A DNA stretch of 64,000 bases. It comes from Cyrtodaria siliqua (lineage: Eukaryota; Mollusca; Bivalvia; Adapedonta; Hiatellidae). How positions within the stretch are numbered: position 1 is the first letter of the stretch; each line of letters starts with the position of its first letter. Where the stretch lies: NCBI GenBank assembly GCA_037043455.1, contig JAWPHD010005603.1, forward strand, positions 62,001 to 126,000, in the 5' to 3' direction. Shown here one piece after another: positions 39,001 to 54,000 of this stretch. Below the pieces are notes generated by a model, which saw nothing but the letters and a program-made list of their open reading frames with translations, was not told where the DNA came from and searched no databases. The translations under genes were made by a program, and so were the position numbers.

Positions 39001-42000
39001 AACTCACAAATTATAACAGAAAATAACCGAGTTTTATCAAACTGAGGGAGAAGAAGTACTATGAGAGGTTTTTATTTGACCTTAAAGGGAATGTAGCGCC
39101 ACAGCCAAACCATCTTTATTATTGAGAGTTCTGAAATACTTGAATAAGGGTGAAAGAATTAACAAAATTGGATGATAAACAAAGAAGATATGATCATTTG
39201 AAGTTTCTGTTAAAACGGATATGGAAGCGGCCATTTTGAGAGCTATGACATCACGGTTCTAAATGACCATATATGGAATATTTATAAATATGAAAATTTA
39301 CTGATTTATAGGGAAAAAATGAAAGCAACTGTATGAAAAATATGTAGATCTAATACTTAATGGCAATAATGATTTATATCACCAGTAAAAAAAATCATTC
39401 ATTTGCAGTGATTTTCTTCGTTTTAAATGATATTTATCAATATTCCATATATGGGAATATGGAACTATGACGTCATAGTTCTAAAAATGGCGGTTCCCAT
39501 ATTTGTTTTAGATCAACCTTTAAATGGTCATATCTTTTTTGTTTATCATCCGATTTTGATAATTCTTTCACCTTTTTCCAAGTTTTTCAGAACTCTCAGT
39601 AATAAGAGTTCTTTGGATGTGGTGCTACATTCCCTTTAAAAAAAGACAAAATGGATTATACTGTATAATGTCTGCATTCAGGTTGTTTGCATTAATGTGA
39701 GAGACAAATAATAAAGATCTAGGCTCAACAATGCTGATTCAGGGAACTCTTATAGGACTTGTTCTTTTGTTCTCATCCATGTATTGTATCATAATATATA
39801 CACCGTCACACCGTAATAATATATACACCGTCACACCGTACATGTTTTGAAAAAAAATAATTTGGAACCAGTATACTGACTAAACTAAACAGCAGTAAAT
39901 TCGTGTTTAATACTTTTTTTTATTTTTTATTTATTTTAGTGGAAAACTTGTGCTGTTAGAGTAGAAGATATACATGTTTAAGATGGTTATTGATGTTTCA
40001 ATTAATAGACATTTTTGCAAGAGTGCTCATTCACACATATTGTGTAAAATTGTTAGGGGATATTGTTAATGCCATTCTGTGTCCGTCCGTCAGTCCGTTA
40101 CCATATCTCCTCCTATAAATCACCATGTAAATTTATGATAAATATATTGTTTTGGCCGGTGGCCTGTATCACTAATAAAATATTGGAATATTGGAATTGG
40201 AGCAGGATTTAACCAAATGTGGTATACTAGTTGAATTTATTAAACATGATGACCAAAAAAAATGCGCCGGCCTATCTTATAATTTTTCGCCAATGAAATG
40301 AATAAAGTTGTTAATAAATTATCATTAATGTCATATACTATTTATCACACAAGTCGTAATGTCACACAACCTCAGAAAGCGTGCGTTAACGTGATGCCAT
40401 TGACAAGTTATACCACTAGTAGAATAATAACAAGAAATGTCACCAATAAGTGACAAACGCCCCCGAAATTTTTGACTCATTTCACCTTTGACCTCCAAGT
40501 GTGACCTTGACCTTTGAGGTTGTGGTTACCATTTGTGTGAAGTTTCAAGGAAATCCCTTCAGTTCTTTCAAAGTTATGACTGAGATATGATTGTTTTGAA
40601 TGGAATTGTTTCAAACGGAAGGACGAACAGACAAACGGACAGACGAACGGTGCGATTACTAAATGCCTCCCTTCGGAGGCATAAAAATACAGAATTGTGT
40701 TATTACACTCCCATGCCAAGTTATGTGATAAAACGATGTTTTTGCATCTGCCATGCAGTCAAGTCCATTTACATAATTAATGTATGTTAATGTAAAATAT
40801 TTCAACAATTTAGGTAAATGTGTAAATGTGTAATTTACAGTTCTGAACCTTGTCTTGTTGCGCATAAATTATGTGCTAATTTACGTCATAATTGTGTTAA
40901 TTTGTCAACCACAACAATGTTGATGCAAATAATTAGGTGAACATCTGCTGGTCATAAAATGAATATTGGCACATATAACTGCTATTAAAGCATGCATAAC
41001 CAGGCTAGGCTAGGCAATGTATACCATTGAGATGAAATATTCGTAATAAACAGTCTAATGTTTGTACGAAATATTTTCATCTTAACTAAAATTAGTTAAT
41101 ACAAGTTGTTTCTATGGATGTTCCTGTGTCATACGTCACCCAAACTGACCTATAGCTGTTCACTACCAATGTTGCCACATAGAAGTATCAAATGATTCTT
41201 ATATGATTCTCATATGATACCTATTATATGATTCTAATATAATAGCATCAGAAATTATTCTTATATAAAACCTTTTATAAGTGTAATTATTATACCTCAC
41301 ATAAGACGCCCATGCTAAAACCCCATAGACAACAATGTGTAATATCTTACTATCTCACGCGAGGGTGATAGTAAATCGCAGGGTGATAGTAAAAAAATTA
41401 TCACATGCGCAGCTTTGATGCGCGCCGTTTTGGTGACGTCATCGGCTCGGTATGGTGAAATTGGTATTTTTTACTCATCATAACTTCAAAAGTATTTGAC
41501 CGATTTCAATAAACTAAAACTCATTTTTTTAGTTACATTAGTTCCAATCCAACGATATAACATTCATAGCAACTTTTAGAAAAAAATTGTGTTTTTTTCA
41601 AAAAAGGAATCTGGCAAAGTGAAAAATCGGTACTGAAAATGAATCTTGTTTTTGCCGAGAGGATTTCGGTATACTAAAATAAATATCACCTTCATGAGAG
41701 GGTGATAGTAAGAATGTTAACCCTTCGGATATTGATTATCACCCTCGGCTTATTTATTTATTATCATAAGAGAATCCGGCCGGCCTATACAACTATGATT
41801 TGACAAATATTGTTTTTATGAAAATTATATGAAAATGTGAGGTTTAAAAATGAAACTTTTACGATTTTCTTATATTCTCATATCAAAATTACATGTATAT
41901 GAAACTCTTATTATATAAATAGTATAAAATATCATATGAAATGTTTTACAAAGAGGACCTTGCATGAGTACTCATTCATTATTGAATTTATTGAGTTGGC

Positions 42001-45000
42001 AAAAATTATATCATTTTTGCTAACGAGTTTAATAATTTCAATAATGAATTAGAACGAATGTTAGATTCTATTTATTACATAACTTATAACGTCACATGAC
42101 GTCAGAAAACGTACATTAACGTGACGTCCATGACGTCATTGTTATGTTATACCACTAGTGGAATATTGAAAATATTGAATGGTGTTATTACACTCCCACA
42201 CCACATGTTATGTGATAAATGAGAATTATTTGTGGCTCCAGAATCATATAAGAATACAGCTTATATTTATTTATTTATGGCTAAATTCCTTATGTATACA
42301 TACTCATTCCAGGGTTTAAACAATTCTAACAACATAGCGTGTGACTCACAAAAACAAAGTCACACAAGAGATAGCAGACAATAAAGTTACACTAGCTACA
42401 CCAGATTACAGAAGTGACAGGCCTATATCAACTATGCATAGCAGACGACACAAAATAATTACTAGTGTTTATTAGTCAGTGTTAAATGGTGTTTACCCAT
42501 GCATTTCCACACAAATGATGTTGGTAGAGCCACCATACAAACAAAGCTAATACACAACATGGTGAAGACACGTTTGGTACCCGCAGGGTGGCGCCACGTT
42601 AATAAACTAAAACAAAATATAAAACAGAACAGAGTCAAACTTGAATCATCTTTAATATACATAATGGTTAAGCAAAACGGTTTGATTAGCATATAAAGAT
42701 TTTTAAGTTTAAGACAGGTAAAAGTTGCATGCATCTAAAACATGAATTAGAACACAATATGGACTAAATCAGAAAAAAAATATAGAAAACAATACCAATA
42801 GGGCCTTGCAAAATCATTTGGCAGTGAATCAAAATTAAGAAGAAATCTCATTATTAAATAAATGCTCATTTGCCAACGTTTAAAAGGGCCATAATATTAT
42901 AAAGCAGCGATCGAGTTATAGGAACTGTGCATCGCTGACTAGTTTTGTTAGTGCTGTTGAAGTTTCACAATCTTAACCCTTAGCCCGCTATGAATGTATA
43001 ATGGACTGTCCTTTCTTTAAATTTAGACCATTCTATTTATGTTACAAAGGGAGTGTTTTGGAGAAATGACTGATAAGCAGCCAGACATTGTAAACCCTGA
43101 TCAGCCTGCGAGTTACTCGCAGGCTGATCTGGGTTTACAATGGACACAAAGGCTATTGTAGTCGTGCTTAGCGGGTTAAGGGTTACTCGCAGGCTGATCT
43201 GAGTTTACAATGGACACAATGGCTATTGTAATCGTTCTAAGCGGGTTATGGGTTAATTGATTTGAAAGTCATAGTCCGGACAAAATTTTGTGGACAGACA
43301 AACAGTGATTACTATAGAGCACTGCAAACTTATCTGTCGAAGTCCTAAATGAAAAGATGAGTTGTGTACAAGTTCGTGATTATTCTAGTATTCCTTCCTC
43401 GTTCATTCCTGAAAATGTCCCTTTTTCCTCACAAAAATATAAGAATATAAATCCCTCTTCCGAAAATTTTGCAATTCCAGCACAAAGTACAGTAATCTGC
43501 CACTAAGAAAATGAAAATGTCACCTAATGAAGTGGTCACTAAGTTAAAGAAGTGGTCACTTACTTTTTCAATTTCTCCAGGCCATCTGCTGCAGATCCCA
43601 AACCATTCTACAGTGGAGAAATCATTTTGATAGTTTTGCTAAATATTGCCCAATGTTTAAGGCTAAAATGGGTAAATACATAATCTATACTACTTAAAAA
43701 TTAATTTGGGGCTATAGTATAAGAAGTAGCTAGCATGCTGGTGAAAAGATCTTCAGGTACATCAGCTACACAACTAAGAATGTTTAAATTTCACTGAACT
43801 GACAGACTTAAAAATGTTAGAACTTTTTCTGGATCCTTTATCATAAAAATATCTACTGGTCTTATATATTTAGGCATGTACCCACCTAAAATCTGAATAA
43901 TTTTGTCTGCCCTTAAAATGGACTTGCGTACCCACTCCCCCCACCACACCCCACCGCTAAATTGGAAAAGAGCATTTATAACACTGATTATTTTTCATTA
44001 TTCAGCTTATGTTAGGTTATACTGGGGTGCTACAACATATGAGGAGATCCCTCTCTGACCCGGGAGAGGTCGAAAACCTGCAGACTTGGTGAAGGCAGTT
44101 CTGGAATGTAATTCAGTTATGGGTGATAAAACGACTCTCATGCCATATATTGTATAGTTAGATATCTGCACCTGACATGTCTAGCTAAACTGGGTCAGGA
44201 TTATTTGGTGATATTTTTTTATTATAAAAAAACATAAACTCGATATAATACATATATATCTTAACATATTGGACCATATGCAGTTGGTCCTCTATTTTGT
44301 TACATATAAAAGATTCTGAACCAGTTCTACTTCATTATGGATTTTATGAAACAAATTCTAAAAATATTAAGTATCAACTTTTAACTTTTATTTCAATAGT
44401 AATTTGCTGCAAAGCCCATGTCACTTTTTGCAAGGTACATTTTCCAGATGGGTTACCTTGCGCTGTATTGAAGAAGGAATACAAAACAAGTGAAGCACCA
44501 AAAGTGGTGCGAACGCCGGAATACGAATTCAAGATTTTAACTGAAAAATCTAAGTAAATATGGGAGATAATTCAGGTAAAATACAAGACAGATTTATGGT
44601 TCTTGTCATATACCATTGTGTAATGATAACGAACATGTATGCCAAGTTTCAAAGCTTTCCAACAATGGTTTTTTGAGAAATGAGAAAAAACAAAAAAAAC
44701 TTTAACCAAAATGTCAAAATGCATAGACAAACGGACGGACAGATGGACAGACAGACAGAAATTGCCAAACTATAAGCCTGCATTTGCTACGCCATCTGGC
44801 TAATAAAAACAAGAGGCCCAAGAGGGCCTGTTTTGCTCTACCGGCTATATGGAGTCTGTGGTGGGGAACACGACAACGATATGTGCAACTAGGCTTGGTA
44901 CTGATCATTCCTGCCAAGTTTCACTGAAATCCAGCCAGTTCAGGAAAACTAGTCCCGATAAAGTTTGTGTATAAGGGGCCATAACTCTGTCAAAATCATT

Positions 45001-48000
45001 CAACCGGAACATGGTGATGATATACACGACTAGGCTTGGTTCTGATCATCCCTGCCAAGTTTCAGGTGTTCAGGTGAACAAGTCACGACAAAGTTTGTGT
45101 ATTAAAACCTTTAAAGGGCCATAACTCTGCCAAAAATCATTCAACCGGAACACGACAACGAAATGCGCAACCGTGTTTCGTTGAAAGCCGACCAGTGGTT
45201 GCAGAGAACTAGTCCTGATAAAGCTTGTGTATTAAAACCTTTAAAGAGCCACAACTCCAACAAGAATCATCCAACCAGAACATGGCTTGGTACTGATCAT
45301 TCCTGCCATTTCATTGAAATCCATCGAGGAGTTCAGGCGAACTAGTCCAGATAAAGTTTCGTGTATAAGTGGCCATAACTCTGTCAAAAATCATTCAACA
45401 AAACCACGGCGATGACATGTGCAACTAGGCTTGGTATTGATCATCCCTGCCAAGTTTCGCTGAAGTCCTGCCAGGCGTTCAAAAGAACTGGTCTGTAAAA
45501 GGTGTAAAAGGTTTGTGTATTAAAACCTTTAAAGGGTTTAATGCACTATTTTCAAACACAATTTCTTCAAAAGGGCTTTAAACAACTTGAAAAAAGCTGA
45601 AAGAATTATCAAAATGCCATGAAAAATAAAGGATTTTTACCATATATAGCATACTGACAAAATATCTTTTAAAGCAAAGAAAATCACTGCAAATGAAAAT
45701 TAAGCATCCGGTGTATACATTTTACATTTGTATACTTATTTTTTAATCTGTTTGCAGTGATTTTCTTCGCTTTAAACAATATTTTGTCATCATGCCATAT
45801 ATGGTAAAGAGGCGCAATGATGTCATTGTTTCAAGATGGCCGCCTCCATTTATGTATTTTTTGCAAATTTTTAATAGGTCATATCTCCTTTACTTGTCAT
45901 GGTATTTTTATAATTCCTTCAGCCTTTTTTCAAGTCCTTTTAAATAAATGTTGTTCAACCACTGAAATCCATCCAGGAGTTCGGGAAAACTAGTCCGGAT
46001 ATAAGGGGCCATAACTCTGCCAAAAATCTTTTCAACCGGAACACGACGAGGCTTGGTACTAATCATCCCTGCCAAGATTCGTTGAAAATCGACCAGGAGT
46101 TCAGAAGAAACTAGTCTTTTTGTCTGGATAAAGTTTATGTATCAAAACCTATAAAGGGCTATAACTATGACAAAAAATCATTCAACCGGAACACGGTGAT
46201 GACAAGCACAATAGGCCTGGTACTGATCATCCCTGCAAAAATTTCATTGAAATCCAGCCAGTGGTTCAGGAGAACTAGTCCAGACAAAATTTATGATTTA
46301 AAACCTTTAAAGAGCTATAACTCCACCAAAAATCTTTTAACCGAAACACAACGATAATATGCATAACTAGGCTTGGTATTGATCATCTCTGCAAGGTTTA
46401 TTAGGAGAACTAGTCCAAAGTTTGTGTATTAAAGCCTTTAAAGGATCACAACTCTGTCAAAAAACCTTCAACCGGAACACGGCGATGACATGCAAAACAA
46501 GGTCTGGTACTGATCATCCCTGCAAAGTTTTGTTGAAATCCGGCCAAGGGTTCAGAAAAAATTGTCCAGACAAAGTTTATGAAGGGTCTTAACTCTGCCA
46601 AAAATCATTCAACCGGATTTGGTACTGTCAGATCATCCCTGGAAAGTTTCATTGAAATATGGTCAAATGAAGGCCCTATCATCTTAATGAGGCAAATATA
46701 GCATTTTTTTTACTAAATCAAGGGCCGTAACTTGTCTGAGCTTACATTGATATTAACAATCTGGTAAAGTTTGGTAAAAATAGGATGAAAAATGAAATGT
46801 CCTATCGTCTTGAGGCAAAATATAGCGTTTTTAACTAAATTAAGGGCCATAACTCCACTGTTACTGGTCCGATATGGCTGGTTTTCGAACTTGTCCAAGA
46901 TTTCATTGATATCAACAATCTGGTAAAGTTTGGTAAAGATGAGATAAAAAATGAAGGCTCTATCATCTTAATGAGGCAAAATATAGCATTTTTAACTAAA
47001 TCAAGGGCCATAACTCCACTGTTACTGGTTCGATCTGACTGGTTTTCGAACTTGCCCGAGCTTTCATTGACAGTAACAATCTGGTAAATATCGAATGAAA
47101 AATGAAGGCCCTATCGTCTTAACGAGGCAAAATATAGAATTTCTAACTAAATCAATGGCCACACCTCCAGTGTTACTGGTCCCATCTGGCTTGTTTTCGA
47201 ACTTGTCCGAGATTTCATTGATATTAACAATCTGGTAAAGTTTGGTAAAGATCAGATGAAAAATGAAGGCCCTATCGTTTTAACGGATGGACGATGAACG
47301 ACGGACAACTCGCCATCTTTCTATAACCAATATATTAAGCTATAAAATGTTTCACCTGCACTTTGGTTGCCACCAACAGGACCAAGGTAAACTTATCTGA
47401 CAACCCCATCGAGTCCTCACTTTCCTGAAAATACATTTATTACATACAGATGAAAGATTAGGATTTTCTGAATTGAACGTTATTTAACATTATAGGTTAT
47501 TTACAGCCGCCCCTGAGAGAGGTAAAGGATACATGGGAATCCGTGACCTACTCTTATTAACGAATATATTCCTACTATGTACATATTAATTACTATTCGT
47601 CGGGTCAAGCGAACTCTTCCGTATTCTTTAAAAGAGATGCAGAGATTATCTTGTCTTTCATCTTGCCCGGGTAGTGCAGTGGGTAATGCATTTGCTTCTC
47701 ACAAATGCAATAACCCGTCTTGGCCTTGAAAGTGTGAGGATACAATTGTTGCCCACTCAGACACGCAGGTTTTTCCTGCTTCTCTGGTTTCCTTCCACAT
47801 AAAGACAACGCTTACTGTTGTCATCTGTGCCATCGAGAGTGATTTGTATAAGCCGAGTAACGTGTTTTGTAATCAATGTAAAATAAATAGTTGACACTTT
47901 TATCCATCCTTCAGCACAACTGTGTAAGGCATAGCAAATATTCCATCTTTTAACTATTTATTTTAGGAAGATACAGATACAGAGGTTTACATACTAACAT

Positions 48001-51000
48001 TCAGCATGTGGAGATAAATGACACTCTCAGTGGAGTGCAATAAATGACACTCTCAGTGGAGTGCAATAAATTACACTCTCAGTGGAGTGTACATGGCGTG
48101 TAGAACGCCAGGTTTTTGCCATTCAGCGTTGGATGACTGACCTGTTAACACGTTCAAATTTTAATCTGGGTGGCATTATGTTACAAGTGGCGAGACAAAT
48201 ATTAGCGGACATGTTAGTGCACATGGAAAAGAAAAACTATAGTTAAGTATTGTTAACTTACCGGTATTTATAGGATCAGTAGTTTACAGGCGTAAATATT
48301 TAATTATTTATTTGTGTTTTCGACACAATGATTAGTCGTATATGTTTTATTTTTCATTATTTCATGTTTCAAAAAGCTTTGAACATGCTGAATACACTGA
48401 AATGTTTATATTTACATGCATAATTATAATGGCAAGGTGGAGATATTTTTCATGGTTGCTGTGAATTATTGTAAAGTGTTTACAACACATTTTTAGTGTT
48501 GTGTGCTTTCACACGTAAGCTTGCACGTGAACGTCATGCATGGCTGTGATATTGTGATACATTGTATCAGCAATACAGGTATCTACAGCTATGTATAAGA
48601 GAGCTCGTACATAAAGGGATATCACTGTAGTACAGTATGACTGTGTTGTGTATCAAATGAATTGTCTACGGTGTTGTATTCCAGAAGTAATTTGCTGACA
48701 AGTTTACATTTGATTGCTAGATAAATTTATATTGATAATTTTCAGAAATTCGCGATCGGTGCATAGTATGTGGAATAGTAATGTCCTCGACAGATGAGAA
48801 GTTAGAATCTTGCTCGCGGAGATCCTGGATTCGTGTTCCGATTGAGGAGCGATTAAAAGAAAAGAAAGAAAAAGAAAGAAAAAGGCAAATTCAAAAAGAT
48901 AAGTAGTTTTGTATGGTAGTGAAATTCTCCAGTTTGGTAATGAAAGAAGGTTTGTGCTCCTCAGTCCCCCTATAAATGCAGGTTGAGTGAAGCTATGACC
49001 GGTTCACAGTTAAGTGTTATATATTTATTTTATTTTTTTCACTGAAAAGAAAGATAACTCAGTCTTATTATGTTTTAATGAATGAGGAGTAGTCTTTCTT
49101 AGTAAGTGGCGGGCGTGGCTGCCTTTTATAATTGCTGGGACGATGGACGTCTCTCGGGCTTGGCTGTCTTTTAGAATTGCTGGGACAGTAGACGTCGCCG
49201 ACGAGAGCCCTGTTACAACAAGTACATATTTAGGTTTAAATTCTATGGACTTGTGTACCAATAACTTGGTTTTAAACAGAACTTGTTTTATATCAGTTAC
49301 ATGGAGTCAGTGTCGGGTAGACTCAGGACGTATTTATGTTTAAATTCTATGGAATAGTGTAACAATATCTTGGTTTAGAAATTTCTCATATGTTATATGT
49401 TTAATAATGGAGATTTGAATTCATATATGTAAGTTACTTGGATACTAGTATTTGGTTGTTACAATTTTGAGCCGCGTTCTTTTAGTTCAATGGCTTATAC
49501 CAATAAATAATAAATACACATTTATAACGTATGTGTTGTTGTCGTGTTACTCCTATGAGAAGGGTGAGTGTTAAGAGAATTTTATACAAAAAAATGTTAA
49601 AAAGGTTAAAATTGATATGGACATCAACACAAAATTCAGTTTGAGCTGGTAAATACTTTTTGTGTCACCAAATATGAAAATATAACTGCAGATAAATGTG
49701 AAAATACTCACTTTCTCAGGTTCCCCTGAATCTAGATACGAAAACCTGAACTTGAAATTTCTACAAAGAAAATACATATACAAATATCATTGCACATCAA
49801 AAATATATATAAATATAAAGTTGACAGTGATGTAAAACCAGCCTATATGACATGTATAACCTGAATACTTTCTTAAAAAGACAAAAAACATTTAAAAGGG
49901 AAAATGTTATCACAATTAAGTTGAATGATTTTAACACATTTTATTTTGTTCATAACACAATACAATTGTCTGAGTCTTACATATTAATCTGTTAATGTTA
50001 TATATTACATTCATAACCATATAGCTTCAACTGTGTACCAAATATATCAGTGATAATGCACTTCAACAATTTAAAGATCTTAACTGATTTAACTTGATTC
50101 TATCTATTGCACTTGAGTGACTTACTTAGAATGCAGATAGCTGACACCCATTCTAAGAACTGCGAGGAACAACATTAATGGAATGAACCATCCCTTCCAT
50201 GCACTGTACATGTATATCTGGAATAATAAACCACACACATGTGTCTATCTGGTACAAATGTAACTTGACTGTACCTGTGTATATCTGGTATAAATGTAAC
50301 TTGACTGTACCTGTGTATATCTTGACTGTACCTGTGTATATCTGGTATAAATGTAACTTGACTGTACCTGTGTATATCTGGTATAAATGTAACTTGACTG
50401 TACCTGTGTATATCTGGTATAAATGTAACTGGACTGTACCTGTGTATATCTGGTATGAATGTAACTTGACTGTTCCTGTGTATATCTTGTGTAAATGTAA
50501 CTTAACTGTACCTGTGTATATCTGGTATAAACATGTAACTTGACTGTTCCTGTGTATATCTTGTATAAATGTAACTTGACTGTACCTGTGTCTATCTGGT
50601 ATAAATGTAACTGGACTGTACCTGTGTATATCTGGTATAAATGTAACTTGACTGTTCCTGTGTATATCTGGTATATGTACCTGTGTATGAAGTTTAAAGA
50701 GTGTAATACTATTAATAATTATTTTCCTAAAATTCATGGTTGTCCCAATACTTATGGTGTCCGAACTTATACAGTGAATACACTAACTTAGAAACGGAGT
50801 TGACAGAATGAAGTGTAAAGATAGGTACACTGAAAATCTATTTTTAGCTGTGGTGGCCATCTTAAATTTCCGACCGACCTGAAATGTTGCTAGGATCATT
50901 AAGACATCAAGAGCAACATTCCTGTGAAGTTTCATGGAAATCTGTAGAGTAGTTTCAGAGGAGTAGTCGCTACAAGTTTTTACTAAATAACTCTATGTAA

Positions 51001-54000
51001 ACAAAGATGGCCACTGGCAGCCATGTTTATGTCGAATCAAAACGATTTTCGACAAGGACAAACATCATGTCATGCTGATCATTTAAGAAAAAAGCCCATA
51101 TCAATATCACTTTAGAGTTTTCAAGAAGAAGTCGCTACAAACTTGTTTTTTAAAAATCTATTTTTAGATTTGGTGGCCATCTTGGATTTCACATCAACAT
51201 GAAATTTTGCTAGGATCAACTAGACTTCATGGGCAACATTTCTGTAAAGTTTCATGAAAATCCATTCAGTAGTTTCAGGAGTAGTCGCTACAAAAAAAGT
51301 TTACGGACGGACAGACGGACGACGGACACCGCACCACGGCATAAGCTCTGCTGATCTGTGATCAGTAGAGATAAAAAAATAAAAAAATAAAAAAAAATTA
51401 ATAATAATAATAATTTGATAAAAAGAATTAGATCTATCTATTAAAAAAATATACTTATAATAAAAAAGAAAAGAAAAAACATCTGGTAAAGTTTGGTAAA
51501 GTTTGGTAAAGATCAGATGAAATATGAAAGCCCTATCGTGATAACGAGTCAAAATATAGCATTTTTAACTAAATCAAGGGTCATAACTCCACTGTTATTG
51601 GTCCGATCTGGCTGGTTTTCGAACTTGTGCGAGCTTTTATTGATATTAACAATCTTGTAAAGATCGGATGAAAAATGAAGGCCTTTGGCCAGTAGAGCTA
51701 AAAATCATCAGCTCAGAAAAGTCGGTCAAGGTCATAAATGAAATCCAGGCATCCAAAGAAAAGATGCACTACCGAAGACACAACTATGTAAAAACAGAAT
51801 ATGTTTTCTTCAAAAGATTAAGCTATAAATTAGGTTTAAAACATCTAGTGCATAATTATAGTTCATGAGAAAGTGATGTAAATGTAACAATTAAAGTTAT
51901 CTGCCCTTTGCTTGGATGGTGAAGGTCACATCCACATTTGCTTTGTCATGGTACCATTCAAGATACAACTATAAGCAAAGTTTGAAAGGTCCTAGTGCAT
52001 ACAGTTTGTGAAAAAGTGACCTAAATGCCAAAGTTAAAGGTAAAAATTATAAGGTTATCTGCCCTTGCTTGGAGGGTCAAGGTCACTTCCACATTTGCTT
52101 TGTCACGTTGCGATGTACCACTCAAGATACAACTATAAGCAAAGTTTGAAAGGTCTAGTGCATAGAGTTTGTGAAAAAGTGACCTAAATGCAAAAGTTGA
52201 ACCTAAAAACAAGAGGTCAATGACCTTGAAGCTCTACTGATTGATTTTGATTTCAGGAAGTAGTCGCTACAGACTTGTTTTTTGAAAATCTATTTTTAAC
52301 CGTGGTGGCCATCTTGAATTTCCGGCCGACCTGAAATGTTGCTAGGAACAATTAGACATTAAGAGCAACATTCCTGTAAAGTTTCATGAAAATCCGTCAA
52401 GTAGTTTCAGAGGAGTAGTCCCTACAAGTTTTCATTATATAACTCTATGTAAACAAAGATGGCCACTGGCAGCCATGTTTAACGTCAAATCAAAAGGATT
52501 TTCGACAAGGACCAACATCATGTCATACTGATCATTTTAGAAAAAGTCCCATAGCAATATCTCTTATAGTTTTGAAGAAGTAGTCGCTACAAACTTATTT
52601 ATTTTAAATCTATTTTTAGCTGTGGTTGCCATCTTGAATTTCCGGCCGACCTGACATTTTTCTAGGATCAACTAGACATCAAGAGCAACATTCCTGTGAA
52701 GTTTCAGAGGAGTAGTCGCTACAAGTTTTTACTATATAACTCTATGTAACCAAAGATGGCCACTGGCAGCCATGTTTAACGTCGAATCAAAATAATTTTC
52801 GACAGGGATCAACATCATGTCATGCTGATCATTTTAGAAAAAGTCCCATATCAATATCACTTATAGTTTTCAAGAAGTAGTCGCTACAAACTTATTTTTT
52901 AAAAATCTATTTTTAGCTGTGACGGCCATCTTGAATTTCTGGCAGATCTGAAATTTTGCTAGGATCAATTAGACATCAAGAGCAACATTCCTGTAAAGTT
53001 TCATGACAATGCGCCAAGTAGTTTCAGAGGAGTAGTCGCTACAAGTTTTTACTATATAACTCTATGTAAACAAAGATGGCCACTGGCAGCCATGACAAGG
53101 ATCAACATCATGTCATGCTGATCATTTTAGAAAAAGTCCCATATCAATATCACTTATAGTTTTCAAGAAGTAGTCTCTACAAACTTGTATTTTAAAACTC
53201 TATTTTTAGCTTTGGCGGCCATCTTGGATTTCACATCAACATGAATTTTTGCTAGGATCAACTAGACTTCATGGGCAACATTTCTGTAAAGTTTCATGAA
53301 TATCCATCCAGTAGTTTCAGAGGAGTTGTCGCTACAAATAAAAGTTTACGGACAGACGGACGGATGGCGGACGCCGCACCACGGCATAAGCTCTGCTGAT
53401 CTCTGATCAGTCGAGCTAATTAGTAAGTTATCTGCCCTTTGCTTGGAGGGTCAAGGTCACTTCCACATTTGCTTTGTCACATTGCGATGTACCACCCATG
53501 ATACAACTATAAGTTTGAAAGGTCTAGTGCATACAGTTTGTGAGAAAATGACCTAAACGCAAAACTTGAATGTTGATGCCACCGCCGGAAAAGCAATACC
53601 TATGTCTCTTTTTTTCTTCGAAAAGGTGAGACAAAAAGTCAAGGTACTTATCTAGATGTAGCCGTATATGATGTTGAAAAAGGTACGGCTAAAGCTAACT
53701 TAGATACAGAGCTAATGACAAAAACACTCTTTAACCAAGGTATGACAAATCAGATGGACAAGGTTAACGCTATTATACTCCCTCAACAAGACCGGGCATA
53801 ACATTGATTCTAATCATGAAGTTGCTTGATCTACTTACACAAAAGACAATGAAGGTAAATGAAGGAGACTTCCAGGAGACCAGATTGTTGAAACCTCTTA
53901 CAGTGTCTATGTATGGCTTCGTTGCCAACTCTGGAATAAATATGAAGATACATACCTGTAATTATGATTTACGAATACACACAATTCTCAGCTGTTGTAA

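Noticed and set aside
50153..50737. 194-codon minus-strand ORF covering exon 8
   Set aside because: It is in a different frame from GRAMD4 exon 8 and consists of the 36-bp repeat.
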